A DNA stretch of 64,000 bases from Carallia brachiata (Eukaryota > Streptophyta > Magnoliopsida > Malpighiales > Rhizophoraceae), in assembly GCA_021464245.1 (NCBI GenBank), contig JADCRB010000043.1, forward strand, positions 3,173,480 through 3,237,479, written 5' to 3'. A model generated the notes under the pieces. It saw only the letters and a program-made list of their open reading frames with translations, had not been told where the DNA came from and searched no databases. Shown piece by piece: positions 47,742-61,449 of the stretch (its first letter is position 1; every line of letters begins with the position of its first letter). Position numbers and translations under genes: made by a program.

Positions 47742-49287
47742 GGGCCGCTTGGTTCGTGGTTCGGAATCGAAATCTAAATCAAAATCGAATGGAATCGAAA
47801 TTAGAATGACTAAAATTTTAACGTGTTTAATAAACCGCTAGATATACTTTTTGAACCTCGAAAAAAGGAGCAAAATAAAAGAAAATTCACCAAAAAGCTC
47901 GATTATCAGTCCAAGCAAAAAGCAATAAAAATCGAAATAACGACTGGACTATGAATTTAAAAACCGACTCTTACTGCAAGTACTGGAGAGTGGAAGAAAT
48001 GAACTGCTAGAAAGGGAAAAAAAAAATAAATGAAAGAAAATTTAATTTTGTGTAACCGACGATAGGAATATATTCGTGTGTGAGAAAGCTAATTCCGACC
48101 TGGAAAAGGGAAAGGAATATTCCGGCGGAGGCGGGATCTTCTCCTTCTTGATGCGTTTTTATCGGCCGAATTTTCCCCCAAAAGTCGGCGAAATTTTTGA
48201 ACATATTTTATCCGGCGGCTTTCGCGCGTACGGATATGGCCGTTTGGCACATGGGTGACGAGACGAGCGCTTTGGCTTGGGAGTCCGACGTGGCATTCAT
48301 GCTTGTACCACGTGGCGCATAGGGACAAAAGGTGACGTGACGTTTAGGTCAGAACCGGGCCCACCCCTGACATTCTGGATTGAGAGATGAGCAGAAATGG
48401 GACACGTCACAGAGATGAACGGCTTTGGCGGACTCCACGTTGGATATTTGTCAGTTGCGTGTAATTTTTAAGGTTTTTTGAACGAATGATTGTTTATAGA
48501 TTATATTTAGAGTAATATTAATTATTAATTAAATTTTAATTAAAAGATTTAAAAGAATAAAAAAGATAATAAAGAAAATCACAGAGATATGGCTGCGCCC
48601 ATGTAATGGTTCTCTTTTTGAATCATTAAACGTTAGGGAAACATTGAATCACAATACAAGAGAAACAATAGTGAAATTAAGATAACATGAATAGTTATTA
48701 AATATTATTATTGTAATAATGTTGGTATTAATTTATAGATATTATAATTAATATACTTTTGAATACTTTTTTTTGAATAGAAAAAAGAATATGAATTATT
48801 GAACGTTTAAATTTAAAAATTAATTAATTAATTAAATATTATTAGATAAAATTGTGTGTTTAATTTTGTCTTCCTAATTTACGTACAAATAATTATTCTC
48901 CAAAATTGTAAGGCATTGAAAATGGACACAAGAACTAGCAGGAACACACATGCTGTGGCCGGTGATAAACACTCACGGGTTAAAGCATTCAATTGGTACT
49001 GCACTGATGGCGTGGATTCAAATTTTATGAGGCATACGATAGTGTTAAACGCGCACTTGGTGTAATATTAATATACTCTTGTGATATTCGAAGTTTTTTT
49101 AACGGAATTATAAAGTGTCATACATATTTTTTATGTATTATTTTTTATTTTTTGATACATGGGAATGGTTCATGATTTATTGCTGTAGAAATATCAGACA
49201 CGCAAAACTGAAAATCCCAAGCATCTGATCGTTTGTTGCAAACATATGCATGAAGCGAGAAGATATGTTCCTCATTGCTTCTGTGCT
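47742..49287. other. Intergenic region, left arm of the CAD segmental duplication
   Basis: 47742-47840 is rich in GGAATCG and AATCGAA motifs and may be a transposon end. From about 48245 (GGTGACGAGACGAGCGCTTT) the sequence has a counterpart at about 56115 onward, and 48855-49080 resembles 56850-57110. No gene is supported. Confidence 0.55.
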
Positions 49288-51742
49288 TCACTTCAAGGAG
49301 TTCTCAATATCAATCACAAACCGGTACTTCACATCTCGCTTTATCATTCTTTCGTGGGCTTCATTGATGTAGTGAATTGGAATCACTTCTATCTTCGGGT
49401 AAACTTTGTGGGCAGCACAGAAATCCAACATTTCTTGTGTCCTTCTCGTGCCACCAGTTGCACTGCCGGCTATGCTCTTTGCACCTGCCAGAGTGCCAGG
49501 GGCGCCAGTTCATAGATTTGCACTTATTCTGAATAAAGATATGACTAACTGGGAAACATGATTGATAATGTATATGTTCCGAAGCACATTACCAATGATA
49601 AGATTTGCAGGACTGAGTTTGATCTCACTTGGGATTCCAACAAGGACGAGAACACCACCAGTCTTCAGAAGTGACATGTAAGGATCAAATGGGTGATCCC
49701 CAGATGCAGTGTCAACTATGAAGTCCAGTGATTTTGACATGGCCTGTACAAAACACTCCGACAGTCAGAGAGCTAGTGTTTCGAAATTTGCTTTTATGAA
49801 CATTCATGCAGTTTTACCTTCATCTGCTCATCATCGGATGAGATCACAAAGTTATCAGCACCCAGCAGATTTAAGGCCTCATCTTTCTTGGATATGCTGG
49901 TGCTGAAAACTGTCACTTTCAATCCAAAAGCCTTTCCAAACTTAACTGCCATGTGTCCAAGACCACCAAGCCCAATCACTCCCAAAGATTTTCCGGGTTG
50001 GTTCATTTTATGTCTCATCATGGGATTGTAAACGGTAATTCCAGCACAAAGCAAAGGTGCTGCTAAGGCCAATGGATAATCATCAGGTATCCTGAAGCAG
50101 TACCTGCAGATTCAACACCAAGCAGTTGTACAAAAGTTGGCATAATTTTGCAAAGCAAGTAACATAGCAGATACATGTCTGATTAAAAGATAAATCAGTT
50201 CATTGGCACTAGTCTTGATCCACCCCCCGGTTGGGAGGCATTTACCTCATCCCAATCACAAGGAAAGATATAAGGCAAGTATTTCTTCTGTTGAATTTAG
50301 ACGATTTTAAGATTCAATTTTCCCAACTAAATACTGCGGACCTTGTTATGTTCCCAATCTTGAACTCTGAAGCAAGTCATATACCAGAGCCCAAACTTTG
50401 GATGCAAGGCCATAATAGCAGCTCTAGATCTATTTATGGCAACGTTCCTACAGCCCTTGGAGATAGCAATCCCACCTGCCTCTCATTATAATTAATCTAA
50501 ACAACTCCAACTATTGGAGTCTCAACAGATCCAATTCTATTTACCTACAGGACTTGAAGTTCAAACCCAATCTCTGAAGACAATCTTCTAGAGGCATGAG
50601 AAACAGATAGGCATTGCAGAAAAAATTAAATTGTATACCCAAGAAACGGAAGATAAATAAAATAATAGGCAGAAAAATAATCATGTAGGGTAGTTACCTT
50701 TCATGGACTACAATGTAACTAGAATATCCTCCTTTTGTCCTTGTACCATCCTCATCAATGCCATTAAAAGTGACAACTACTCCTTTTTCACAGCCATCTT
50801 CTTCCCCATCATTACAATGCTCACAATCTCTGCAAGAGTTTACAAAGGTGCCAACTCCAACATGATCACCAATCTTGAAGTGGCTAACATTAGACCCGAC
50901 TTCTTTAACAATGCCAACAATCTCATGTCTGTATGCAGATATTTACAAATTGATAAGCTCAAGGGAATTACAGAAATAAGTAAAGGCATCATGTGGTTAG
51001 GCCGCATACCCAGGCACCAAAGGATATACTGAGCCTCCCCTCTTATTTCTGGTCCAAACAACATCAGCATAACAGACTCCACAATGTGTTATTTTCAGCG
51101 AGACATCATCTTTTCCAACGGTCCTGAATACGGTACTCAGATTAGTTGGTAGCTGACAATACAGACACACAAACTGCTTAAGAGGGGAAAGTAATTTGGG
51201 AACTAACGCCAGTTCTTGTCTTTCTTATATTTCCCGATATCTTAGGCAGTTCATGAATTTGAGACTGATTTCAGCACACAACAGACAATCTTCCATCCTA
51301 AACACTTTTGGCTAATTATCAACAACTATGAATTCATGGATAAAGCGGAGATTCCAGCATACGGTGCACAACAATCCATATGCTACGAAATCCAACCAAT
51401 TAGAAAAAGATGAACTAGAATAAATGACCTTTCAGCGCATTCTGAAATCATGTAAAGAATACCTCTATGTTCCTGGCCATCCATATCTGTACTCAATGTA
51501 CCAGGTTCTATTCGCTTTTCATTATATCTCATTCCTATTAACTGAATAAGGCTTCATAATAAAAAACTGCATGAGCGTACACAGATTTGTATAGAATGAT
51601 ACCATAACATAGTGCAATCCATAACTTTTAAGAGAAAAATTTATCAAAATTACCTGCGGCCAAACTTGTAAGGGGATAAAACTCCAGATGGATCTCTCGC
51701 TGCCCATGCAAGGCAGTCCTCTTTAACATTCTCAGAACTCAT
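49288..51742 (-). CDS. CAD-type zinc alcohol dehydrogenase, copy A (355 aa, six exons)
   Basis: Exons: 51742-51654, 51123-51010, 50928-50698, 50103-49818, 49743-49593, 49484-49288; all GT-AG, phases consistent, total 1,068 bp. It is a medium-chain, zinc-dependent dehydrogenase of the cinnamyl alcohol dehydrogenase family, of the CAD1/mannitol dehydrogenase-like class. Catalytic zinc ligands are Cys44, His69 with Glu70, and Cys164. The structural zinc has Cys100, 103, 106 and 114 ([15 protein letters not shown]). The NADP(H) site has GLGGLG at 189-194 and STSISKK at 212-218, the Ser/Lys pattern for NADP rather than NAD. It would reduce aromatic or aliphatic aldehydes in the cytosol; the true substrate is unknown. 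The frame is intact. A tandem paralogue lies about 8.7 kb away at 57831-60540. Confidence 0.93.
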
Positions 51743-51748
51743 TTTCAA

Positions 51749-52700
51749 CTGTCAACATTCCATCATCAAATTATTGACACATTATTAACTTCTCGATGTC
51801 AATGCACAAACAAACAACGATGGAGAAGTTGAATAAAAATGCATAGATTGACATTGTTCGCCTTAGAATTTACCTCTAGAGGCGGAAGGAAGAGCTCGAA
51901 ACAAGTGGGTACACTCTCAAAACTAATACAGAAGTTTCCTGAAAGACTGAAGTGAAAATGGGTTTCATTCTTTCAAGGAAAACGCAAGAAATCAGATGGT
52001 TACACTAGTTTGACAAACAAAATGTAGTGTAAAAGAATCATATAAACACTACGTGGTAACACTCCACTATTTTCATAATAGCCCAAAATTTCAAACTAGA
52101 AGCCACAAAAGTGACAGAAAGAACCGTTACAAATTTGTAATTCAAACATTATTAATAATATGTCAGTAAAAGAGATATCAAGTGTTCGAATCTTTAATTT
52201 CTTCAACTGTGAAAAAAATGACAGAAAGAACCGTCGACAGACCAAAGAATCAGGTTTTCAATCCCATCTGTGCAGAGGAAAAATCCCGTGTGGGAACCCT
52301 TGGGGCAGGCACAAATCCACGGTTGGATTTGGACACTGGCAGAAACTATTTGGGATACAAAAGCAATGGAGGCAAGAATTGCCACCACGAAAACAAACTC
52401 TCTGCAGATTCCAGGTTCAGTCAACGCAAAAACTCAGCTAAAAAAAAAAAAAGAAACAAAACAAAACAAAAGAACTTTATAAATTTTCGTGTTCCATCTT
52501 CTGATGGTCAGATTCCTAAGCCCCAACAAGACAACAACTGTTCGCTTTGCCAGGAGCATTAGATTGCCGACAAGAGACAGGAATTCTGTTCTGTCCGCGT
52601 AAGTGGTTTATAGAAAAAAGACTACCATACCGTTAAAGAAGAAAACATATAACAGACAGAAACTGCAAGATGGGATGAGGCGGAGAGAGTATATACTTAC
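51749..52700 (-). other. Probable 5' leader intron of CAD copy A
   Basis: Between the putative donor at 52700 and the acceptor at 51749 there is no continuing CAD frame. Minus-strand frames such as 52424-52203 are not conserved in the copy B equivalent (60860-61100), although the DNA is. So this stretch is conserved through duplication but looks non-coding. Confidence 0.4.
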
Positions 52701-52780
52701 AGTAACCAGGACCCCGGAAGTGCACAATTGTTTGGAGGTGCTGTAAGACTATATATTTACGCAAACGCCGCCAATCAGCT
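52690..52780 (-). promoter_or_regulatory. Promoter and first donor site of CAD copy A
   Basis: On the minus strand, an ATTGG/CCAAT box (52771-52775) precedes a TATA-like AAATATATAG (about 52750-52757). A canonical donor GTAAGTATAT (52700 downward) follows. With the acceptor at 51751-51749 it would remove a leader intron, leaving TTGAAA before ATG. The same arrangement is found upstream of copy B, which supports it. Confidence 0.55.
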
Positions 52781-52789
52781 ACTCACAGG

Positions 52790-55600
52790 TTGCAAAATGG
52801 CCCAGCTTCGCAAAATCACCGCAGTGGCTTGTGGACTTTGCGACATAAAAAATTATTCTTTTAAAAAATTTTAAGTTGTTCATGTGGAGAATAATAAAAT
52901 TTTAAGATAAAATGTAACCACTAGACTTGATAATCTAACAATATTTTAGTGTATCCTAATTACTGTTGACTTGGATTTAAATCTCTGTACTAGCATTTTT
53001 TTTAGCACATGAAGTTGGGTGGCCGCTAATGCAGTGGCAAAAAATTAAGTACGATATTAGATTTCAAATTCATTAATACTATAATTAAATTTAAATAAAA
53101 CTTATTTCAGGTCCACTAATACTTAGGTGATGGATACTCCCATTAGAAGTGAATAGAGGGCCTATAAAAGTCTAAGCCTCCTTCCAGATCAATAATCTGA
53201 TGACCGCTATAATTATAAAGTGATTCTTTTAGTTGACAAAATAAAGCAATGTATAAGATGCCTAAAATTTAATTTTTTTTTTACTAATTTGTTGAACAAT
53301 AGTATCATGCTTGCATATTGTATTGTCTTTATCGTACATTATAAATTTTTTGACCGAAACTTTTGGAAAAAAAAAATTTTGCAAAGGATAGGGTTCGCAT
53401 CTCACACCACTTTACGGCTCATCACTGTTAACTCTCTACGTCTACAAATGTTTTCCATACTATAAATTGCCTTTTTAATTTTAACAAATAATTTGCTTAT
53501 GTACCCTCCGTTATTTGAGTAATGACAAATTTCTTACAATCAGTTTTACTTTATAAGATACTATTACATAAGCATATACTTTTTGTTATATAATTTAATC
53601 ATATTATAATAATATTTATATTTTTTATAATAATATACTTATTTTTTATAAAAAAAATAAAATATAAATTTTTATTACAAAAAATATAATTATTATATAA
53701 AAAATATAAATATTACTATAATATAATTAAATTATACAACAAAAAATTATATTCAATAACTTTTTTCTTACTTTAAAATTGTCATTCACTTCAATCATGA
53801 CATTGTATGTTCCCTTCTAGCCGCCCAACGTGGCTTCTTGCGTTTAAACTGTCAATCGCCCAACCAATAGTTATGAGCGTTATTGGGCCATTCTCCAATG
53901 ATAACAGCAGATTTGACTGTTTTTTTTTTTTTTTTTTTTTTACCAAGAGCGGATTGTGAATCCTTGCATTTTGCCTTGCAAGAATATCTGACGCATGCTC
54001 TGATCTCAGCAATCCTGCAATCCATCATCCCTGACGACTCATTTTAAGCCAATCCTTATTAGGCATGGTACGATCCCCAATTTATTTTGCCAATGTTTTT
54101 TAGAATAATATAAGAATTGCAATAGATTCTCCATATTTTGCAACCATTTCAATATTTTTTTTGTAACAAATAAATAATGATAAAAAAAAATTTTATTTCA
54201 CATTTTAATAATATAATTATAAAAAAATTTTATTTCCTTGTATTATAGAAAATTTTTTTGACACATTTTTATACTTTTTTCCTTTTTAATATGCAAAGTG
54301 CTCACTCTTTTTAGTGCCGGAAGCAAGCCCTTTTTTTTCGAAAAAAAAAAGCAGAAGAATGACTATGTTGTGTTAACTATTTACTTTTCACCCAAAAAAA
54401 AAAAAAAACTATTGACCCAAAAGCCAAACCAGGCGTATTTCTGTGGGTTGGTTAGCTAGATTTGTTACGTTGATTAAATTATTTTTCTCCAAAGGCAGCA
54501 TTTCAAAATTAAATATGTGAAATTAATAAGAATTTTTTTTTGTTAGTACGAGAATAACATTTTGTTGTATAAAGGAATTGAGAAATGAATATAGTGAGGT
54601 TGCCTGTAAATAAAAAACAAATGCATCATCTGTAATTTATCTATCTTTACCTTTTCACATAAGTATATTCATTTTCTACCTCATGGAATTAGAATCAACC
54701 TTCATGAAAGAGTTTTTTTTTTATCAGTATTAGGTGATTAATTGACTAATTAAGTAAAATGAATTAATTAATTGGTTAAATAAAGAAGATTAGAACTCAC
54801 AGCAATGTAGGCATGCATAGATTAACATAACTTGTAACTCAGTTATATATGTAATTTTTTTATTCCAAGTGAGACAGAAAGACAATGAAAGAATAACATA
54901 ATCATTAAAACTCGTCTATAAAATCAAAAAATTTTAATAAGAATATTCAATTGCACTACAAGCATGGGATTGTGCCTCAGTTATAACTAAAGCCATACGT
55001 TGGTATGTACATTGTGCTTAATGAGGCAAATCGAATTTACAACCATGCAAAAATTAAATAAATAATTTTTTATTTAGTTCGATTATATGGATACAAATAT
55101 GAAAGACGGGGGAGCGAAATGATGCTACCGGCCGCATTTGTTTTGCAACCAAACACTTACAATTTGCAAAATAAATTAAATGAAAAATTTTACTTTGTTT
55201 TACAAAAATTAAATATCTTGTTGAAAATAAATAAATGGGGTTAAATACGAATCATTCTTAATCACAAGTAACTCAATCATAAAAAAAATTTTGATTTAAT
55301 ATGTAATGAACACATGTTGGACACGACAAAAAATATCTTATAAAAAAATTTAAAAAATTGAACATACGTGTCTGATATGGAGAATATAAGTGTCTAACAT
55401 GATTCAAATACGTTTAGATATTTTTTTATTTTTTTAAATTCAAAATTAAACTCTTTTAAACTTTTTCCGAAATTTTCAAAAAGTGACCGTACATACCAAA
55501 AAAAATTTACAAAAAAATCAAAAGAAATAGCAAAAACGAAAGCATGGTGGACGGCCGTGGCGCTTTCGGACGTCCTCTGTTGATTTTAAGTTACTCTTTC

Positions 55601-55638
<38 letters not shown>

Positions 55639-57186
55639 GTATCCTAATTATATCAGTATCTAAATTTTTTTTAAAGTTGGTGTGTTGTTATATCTAAGTT
55701 GTATCATGTTTATATTAATGTATCCGTATCTTAATTTTTTTAAAATTAATATATCATTATATTTGTATTATATTATGTCCATGCTATTTAGAGCTACTCT
55801 GATTCGTCTAAGTAAGAAAGACATTTTATGTTTTTTTGAGATTAAGGAATATTGAAACTGCAGGATTAATTTTTCTAATTTTCTCTAAATCTCTTTTAAA
55901 GATTTTATAGAGCTAAGAGCATATTTCTTCGCCTAATTTTCCCGCTCTTTTGGACACCTTTTTCCTTTTTTTTTTTTTTTTGGAGCTATTGTCTATATCA
56001 TCTTCCACTCTCCATTTATTAATTTAATATCTATTCACTAACTTAATATTTCCTGTCACATAATTACGGCAAATTTTCAAGACTACCGCATCCGTACGTA
56101 GAACAACTTTTCCCTGGGTGATGAGACGAGCGCTTTGGCTTGGGCGTCCCACGTGGCATTCATCCTAGTATTACGCAGCGCATAGGGACAACAGAGTGAC
56201 CCGAGGTGACGCTAAGGTCAAAACCGGGGCCACCCCGTGCCTTCTGGATATAAAGAAATCGAATAAAAGAATATTAATAAAAAATAATAAAATAATAATA
56301 TTATTATTATTATAAAAATAATAATTAAAAAATTATAAGAAAAAAATAAATAATAATTTATTTTAAAAAATAAAAATAAATATTTAAATAGTTAAAAAAA
56401 TATAAATAAAATAAATAAAATATATTTTTTTTTCGATAAAAATTTGCCAAACAAACCCTGAGAGATGAGCGGAAATGGGACAGATCCAAGAGTTGAATGG
56501 GATTTTCTTGGCTTTTGCGGGCTCCACGTCAGATATTTGTCAGCTGTGTGAAATTTTTAAGGTTTTTGGAAGAAATAATTGTTTGTGAATTAAGATTTAT
56601 ATATTTAAAGTAATACTTAACATATTTAAAATAATATTAAGTATTACTTAAAATTTAATTTAAAAAATAACAAAAAAATATTGGGATATGACCAAACCCA
56701 TGTAAGGATTCGCTTTTTAAACCATGGAAAGTTAGGGAAATATTGAATTACAGTACGAGAAAAAAAAATATGAAATCATAATAACATAATTTAAAAAATA
56801 AAAAAATAAATAAATTATTAAATATTATTAAATAAAATTATGTATTTAAATCTTTCCTTTATAATTTACATACAAATAATTACTCTCAAAAGTTGTGAGG
56901 CGTTGAAAAGCTCCACTAGAATTGTTGGAAAATGGACACAAGAACTAGCACGACCACACATGCTGTTCTGTGGTCCAGTGACAAACGCTCAAGGATTAAA
57001 GCGTTCTATTGGTGCCGCACTGTTGGCATAGATTCAAATTCTATGAGGCACGCGATAGTGCTAAGACGTACGGCCGACGTAATGTTAACATAGAGATTTA
57101 CTTCTTAAATTTTAGTATTCTTTTGTGATGTTCGAAGTCTTTCTTAACGAGATTATCAAGTGTCATTTTTACTTTTACATTGTATT
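52790..57186. other. Intergenic region between the two CAD copies
   Basis: No gene is supported. The region is very AT-rich and includes a (TA)n microsatellite at about 55607-55635. At 53795-54040 lies the right edge of duplication unit 1 and at 56115 the left edge of unit 2; 54350-56100 has no counterpart that I can see. 56260-56450 is low-complexity A/T. Confidence 0.55.
55607..55635. repeat. (TA)n microsatellite
   Basis: About fourteen TA units in a row, in anonymous intergenic DNA. Confidence 0.9.
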
Positions 57187-57660
57187 TAAGAGGAAAAAAA
57201 GTGGAGAGAGGAAAAGGAAAATAAAAAAATTAAAGTAAATTATTGTGTTTGAAAAATGTTTGAAAAGTGAGGGAAAGAAAAATTTCTAATTCCCCTAATT
57301 CTCCCTATCCCACCAAAATCAATCTTCTAAAAAATGAGAAGAAAGTTGTTAGTTCTCATATTAAATTTATCAAATAACTCAATTACCTTACATAATTTAA
57401 AAACTATAATTTTACCTAAACAAAATATCTTAATAGAATTTATTATGAAAGATAAAATTATTATTTCAACACATTTTATATTCCTCTCCCCTATTTTTCA
57501 TCAAAACCAAACAAAAGAATTTATAATTTTCTTCACTCTCATCACATCTTTCCAAACACAAGAGAGGATAAAAAATATTATATTCCTCTAATAATACTCT
57601 CCTCCACTTTCCTCTCCCTCACTTTCCTCTCCCTCAAGAATTTTATCTAAACACAGTGTT
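57187..57660. mobile_element. MITE-like insertion present only in duplication unit 2
   Basis: The 474-bp segment is flanked by ATTGTATT on both sides (57179-57186 and 57661-57668) and is absent at the equivalent place in unit 1 (near 49130). GGAGAGAGGAAAAG-type sequence at the left and its reverse complement (CTTTCCTCTCCCTC) at the right form an inverted pair. The 8-bp duplication suggests hAT. It has no coding potential and sits about 170 bp downstream of the CAD B stop. Confidence 0.7.
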
Positions 57661-57830
57661 ATTGTATTACTTTTAAAATTTCTGATGTACGGAAAAGGTT
57701 CATGGTTTATTGCTGTATAAATATCACAAACACGCAAAACTGAAAATCCAATAAAAAGCCCAAGCATCGGATAGTTTGTTGCAAACATATGCATGAAACG
57801 AGATGATATGCTCCTCATTGCTTCAGTACT

Positions 57831-60540
57831 TCACTTCAAGGAATTCTCAATATCAATCACAAACCGGTACTTCACATCTCGCTTTATCATTCTTTCAAGT
57901 GCTTCATTGATGTATTCAATTGGAATAACTTCTATCTTGGGGTAAACTTTATGAGCAGCACAGAAATCCAACATTTCTTGTGTCCTTCTCGTGCCACCAG
58001 TAACACTGCCAGCTATGGTCTTCGCACCTGCCAGAGTGCCAGTGACCCCAGTTCATAGATTTGCACGTATTCTGAATAAATATATGACTAACTGGAAAAA
58101 CATGACTAATAATGTATGAATTTCCTAAGTACATTACCGATGATAAGATTTGCAGGACTGAGTTTTATTTCACTTGGGAATCCAACAAGGACAAGAATGC
58201 CACCAGTCTTCAGAAGTGACATGTAAGGATCAAATGGGTGATCCCCAGATGCAGTGTCAACTATGAAGTCCAGTGATTTTGACACGGCCTGTACAAAACA
58301 CTCCAATGATCAGAGGACTGATAAAGTGAAATGATTGTCTGGATATTCGCTTTTATGAACATTCACGCTGTTTTACCTTCATCTGCTCATCATTGGACGA
58401 TACCACAAAGTTGTCCGCACCCAGCAGATTTAAGGCCTCATCTTTCTTGGATATGCTGGTGCTAAAAACTGTCACTTTCAATCCAAATGCCTTTCCAAAC
58501 TTAACTGCCATGTGTCCGAGACCACCAAGCCCAATCACTCCCAACGATTTTCCAGGTTGGTTCATTTTATGTCTCATCATGGGATTGTAAACAGTGATTC
58601 CAGCACAAAGCAAAGGTGCTGCTAAGGCCAATGGATAGTCATCGGGTATCCTAAAGCAGTACCTGCAGATTCAACACCAAGCAGTTGTACACAAGTTGGC
58701 ATAATTTTGTGAAACAAGTATTATAGCAGATACACATCCGATTAAAAGATCGATCAGTTTAACTAGCACTAGTCTTACTCAAGCCCTCGTTAGAAATCAG
58801 GCAAGTATTTCTTCTGTTGAATTTGGATGATTTTAAGATTCAATTTTCCCTCCTAAATACTGCGGACCTTATTACCTTCCCAATCTTGAACTCTGACGCA
58901 AGTCATCTATTAGACCCTAAACTTTGGATGCAAGGCCATAAAAGCAGCTCTAGATCTATTTATGGCAATGTTTCATTGTTCCTACAGGCCTTTGGAGATA
59001 GCAATCCCAGCTGCCTCTTATCATAAATAATCTAAATAACTCCATCTACTGGAGTCTCAACAGATTTGAGCCTGTTGTCCTACAGTATTTGTAGTTCAAA
59101 CCCAACCTCTGAAGACAATCTTCTAGAGGCATGAGAAACAAATAGGCATTACAGAAAAAATCAAATTGTATACCCAATCAAGGGAAGATAAATAAAATAA
59201 TAGGAAGAAAAATAATCATGCTGGGTGGTCACCTTTCATGGACTACAATGTAACTAGAATATCCTCCTTTTGTCCTTGTACCATCCTCATCAATGCCATT
59301 AAAAGTGAAAACTGCTCCTTTTTTACAACCAACTTCTTCCCCATCATTACAATACTCACATTCTCTGCAAGAGTTTACGTAGGTGCCAACTCCAACATGG
59401 TCACCAACCTTGAAGTGGCTAACATTGCAACCGACTTCTTTAACAATCCCAACAATCTCATGTCTGTATGCAGATATTTACAGATTGATAAGTTCAAGGG
59501 AATTATAGAAATAAGTAAAGGCATCATGTGGTTAGGCCGCATACCCAGGCACCAAAGGATAAACTGAGTCTCCCATCCTATTTCTGGTCCAAGCAACATC
59601 AGCATAACAGACTCCACAATGCGTTATTTTCAGCGAGACATCATCTTTTCCCACGGTCCTGATACAGTACCCAGATTAGTTGGTAGCTGACAATACAGAG
59701 ACGCAAACTGCTCAAGAGGGGAAAGTAATTTGGGAACTAAAGCGAGTTCTTGTCTTTCTTATATTTCCCAAAATCTTAGGCAGTCCATGAATTTGAGAAC
59801 TTAAATGGTTCATGAATTTGAGAGCGATTTCAGCGCACAACAGACAGCTTCCATCCTAAACACTTATGGCTGATTATCAACAACTATGAATTCATAGATA
59901 AAGCAGAGATTCCAGCATATGGTTCACCATAATCTGTACTATGAAATCCAATCGAGTAGAAAAAGATGGACTAGAATAAATGACCTTTCAGCACATTCTA
60001 AAGGACAATATTTTAAGTCCATGCAAGGGAATGAGAATAACAACTATGAATTCATAGATAAAGCAGAGATTCCAGCATATGGTTCACAATAATCTGTATA
60101 CTATGAAATCCAATCAAGTAGGAAAGGATGGACTAGAATAAATGACCTTTCAGCACATTCTGCAGGACAATATTTTAAGTCCGTGCAGGGGAATGAGAAT
60201 ATGAGTGATCTCTTGTTTTTGATCCTAGTCCAAATCATGAAAAGAATGCCTCTATGTTCATGGCCATCCATATCTGTACTCAATGTACCAGATTCTATTT
60301 GCATTTCATTATATCTCATTCCTATGAACTGAACAAGTCTTTAGAATAAAAAACTGCATGAGTGTACACAGATTTGCATACAGAATGATACCATAACATA
60401 GTGCTATCCATAACTTTGAACTTTTCAGAGGGAAAAATTTATCAAAAATACCTGCGGCCAAACTTGTAAGGGGATAAAACTCCAGATGGGTCTCTCGCTG
60501 CCCATGCAAGGCAGTCCTCTTTTACACTCTCAGAACTCAT
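57831..60540 (-). CDS. CAD-type zinc alcohol dehydrogenase, copy B (355 aa, six exons)
   Basis: Exons: 60540-60452, 59658-59545, 59463-59233, 58662-58377, 58288-58138, 58027-57831. Each has exactly the length of its copy A counterpart (89, 114, 231, 286, 151 and 197 bp), and the frame is intact. The same zinc ligands and GLGGLG and STSISKK cofactor motifs are present. Differences from copy A are scattered: Ala for Val in [14 protein letters not shown] for [20 protein letters not shown] for [26 protein letters not shown] for [11 protein letters not shown], and VSKS for MSKS. At INEALERM copy B looks closer to the usual family sequence and copy A the more diverged. Both appear functional NADPH-dependent aldehyde reductases. 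Confidence 0.93.
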
Positions 60541-61373
60541 TTTCAACTGTCAACATTCCGTCATCAAATTGTTGACACATTACTAACTTCTCAATGTCAA
60601 TGAACCAACAAAGAAAGATGGAGAAGTTGAATAAAAATACACAAATTGACATTGTTCGCCTTAGAATTTACCTCTAGAGGTGAAACGAAGAGCTCGGAAC
60701 AAGCTCGTACACTCTCAAAACCAATACAGAAGTTTCCTGAAAGACTGAAGTGGAAATTGGTTTCATTCTTTCAAGGAAAACACAAAAAATAGTATGGGAG
60801 ATTAACAGAATCATATAAGCAATACATGGTAACACTCCACTCTTTTCACAATAGCCCAAAATTATAAACTAGAAGCCACTAAAGTGACAGAAAGAACCAA
60901 CTTTCTGCACACCACAGAATCAGGTTTCCAATATCCCATCTGTGCAGAGGAAAAATCCCGTGTGGGACCCCCTTGGGGCCGGCACAAATCCACCGTTGGA
61001 TTTGGACACTGGCAGACACTATTCGGGACACAAATCAATGGAGGCAAGAATTGCCACCACGAAACAAGCTCTGCAGATTCCAGATTCAGTCAACGCAAAA
61101 AATCAGCCCAAAAAAAAAAACACAAAAAAAGGAAACAAAAGAAAAGAACTTTATAGATATTCGTTCTCCATCTTCTCAGATTCCTAAACCCCAACAAGGC
61201 AACAACCCCAACTACTGTTCACTTTGGGAGGAACATCAGATTGGCCAACAAGAGACAAAAATTCTGTTCTGTCCCCGTAAGTGATTGATGAAAAAAGACT
61301 ACCATACCATCAAAGAAGAAAACATAAGAGACAGAAACTGAAACAGGGGATGAGACAGAAAGAGTACACACTT

Positions 61374-61447
61374 ACAGTTTCCAGGACCCCGAAAGCGCGG
61401 AATTGTTTGGAGGTTTGTAAGCCTATATATACGCAAACGCCGCCAAT
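61374..61447 (-). promoter_or_regulatory. Promoter and first donor site of CAD copy B
   Basis: On the minus strand ATTGG (61443-61447) is followed by TATATATAG (61423-61431), then a donor GTAAGTGTG at 61375. The acceptor GACAG at 60551-60547 lies just before TTGAAAATG. It mirrors copy A, with a better TATA box. Confidence 0.55.
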
Positions 61448-61449
61448 CA

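Larger units (their letters stand above)
48245..54050. repeat. Segmental duplication unit 1 (with CAD A)
   Basis: Blocks line up with 56115-63010: the left flank (48250 with 56117), CAD exons and introns, leader (52150-52450 with 60870-61100), promoter (52740 with 61420) and right flank (53795-54040 with 62460-62990, sharing CATGACATTGTAT, GAGCGTTATTGG and ATCTGACGCATGCTCTGATC). The offset varies from about 7.9 to 8.8 kb through indels. Confidence 0.85.

Noticed and set aside
52203..52424. Minus-strand 73-aa frame in the CAD A leader (possible uORF)
   Set aside because: The matching DNA upstream of CAD B does not keep this frame, and the predicted leader intron would remove it.
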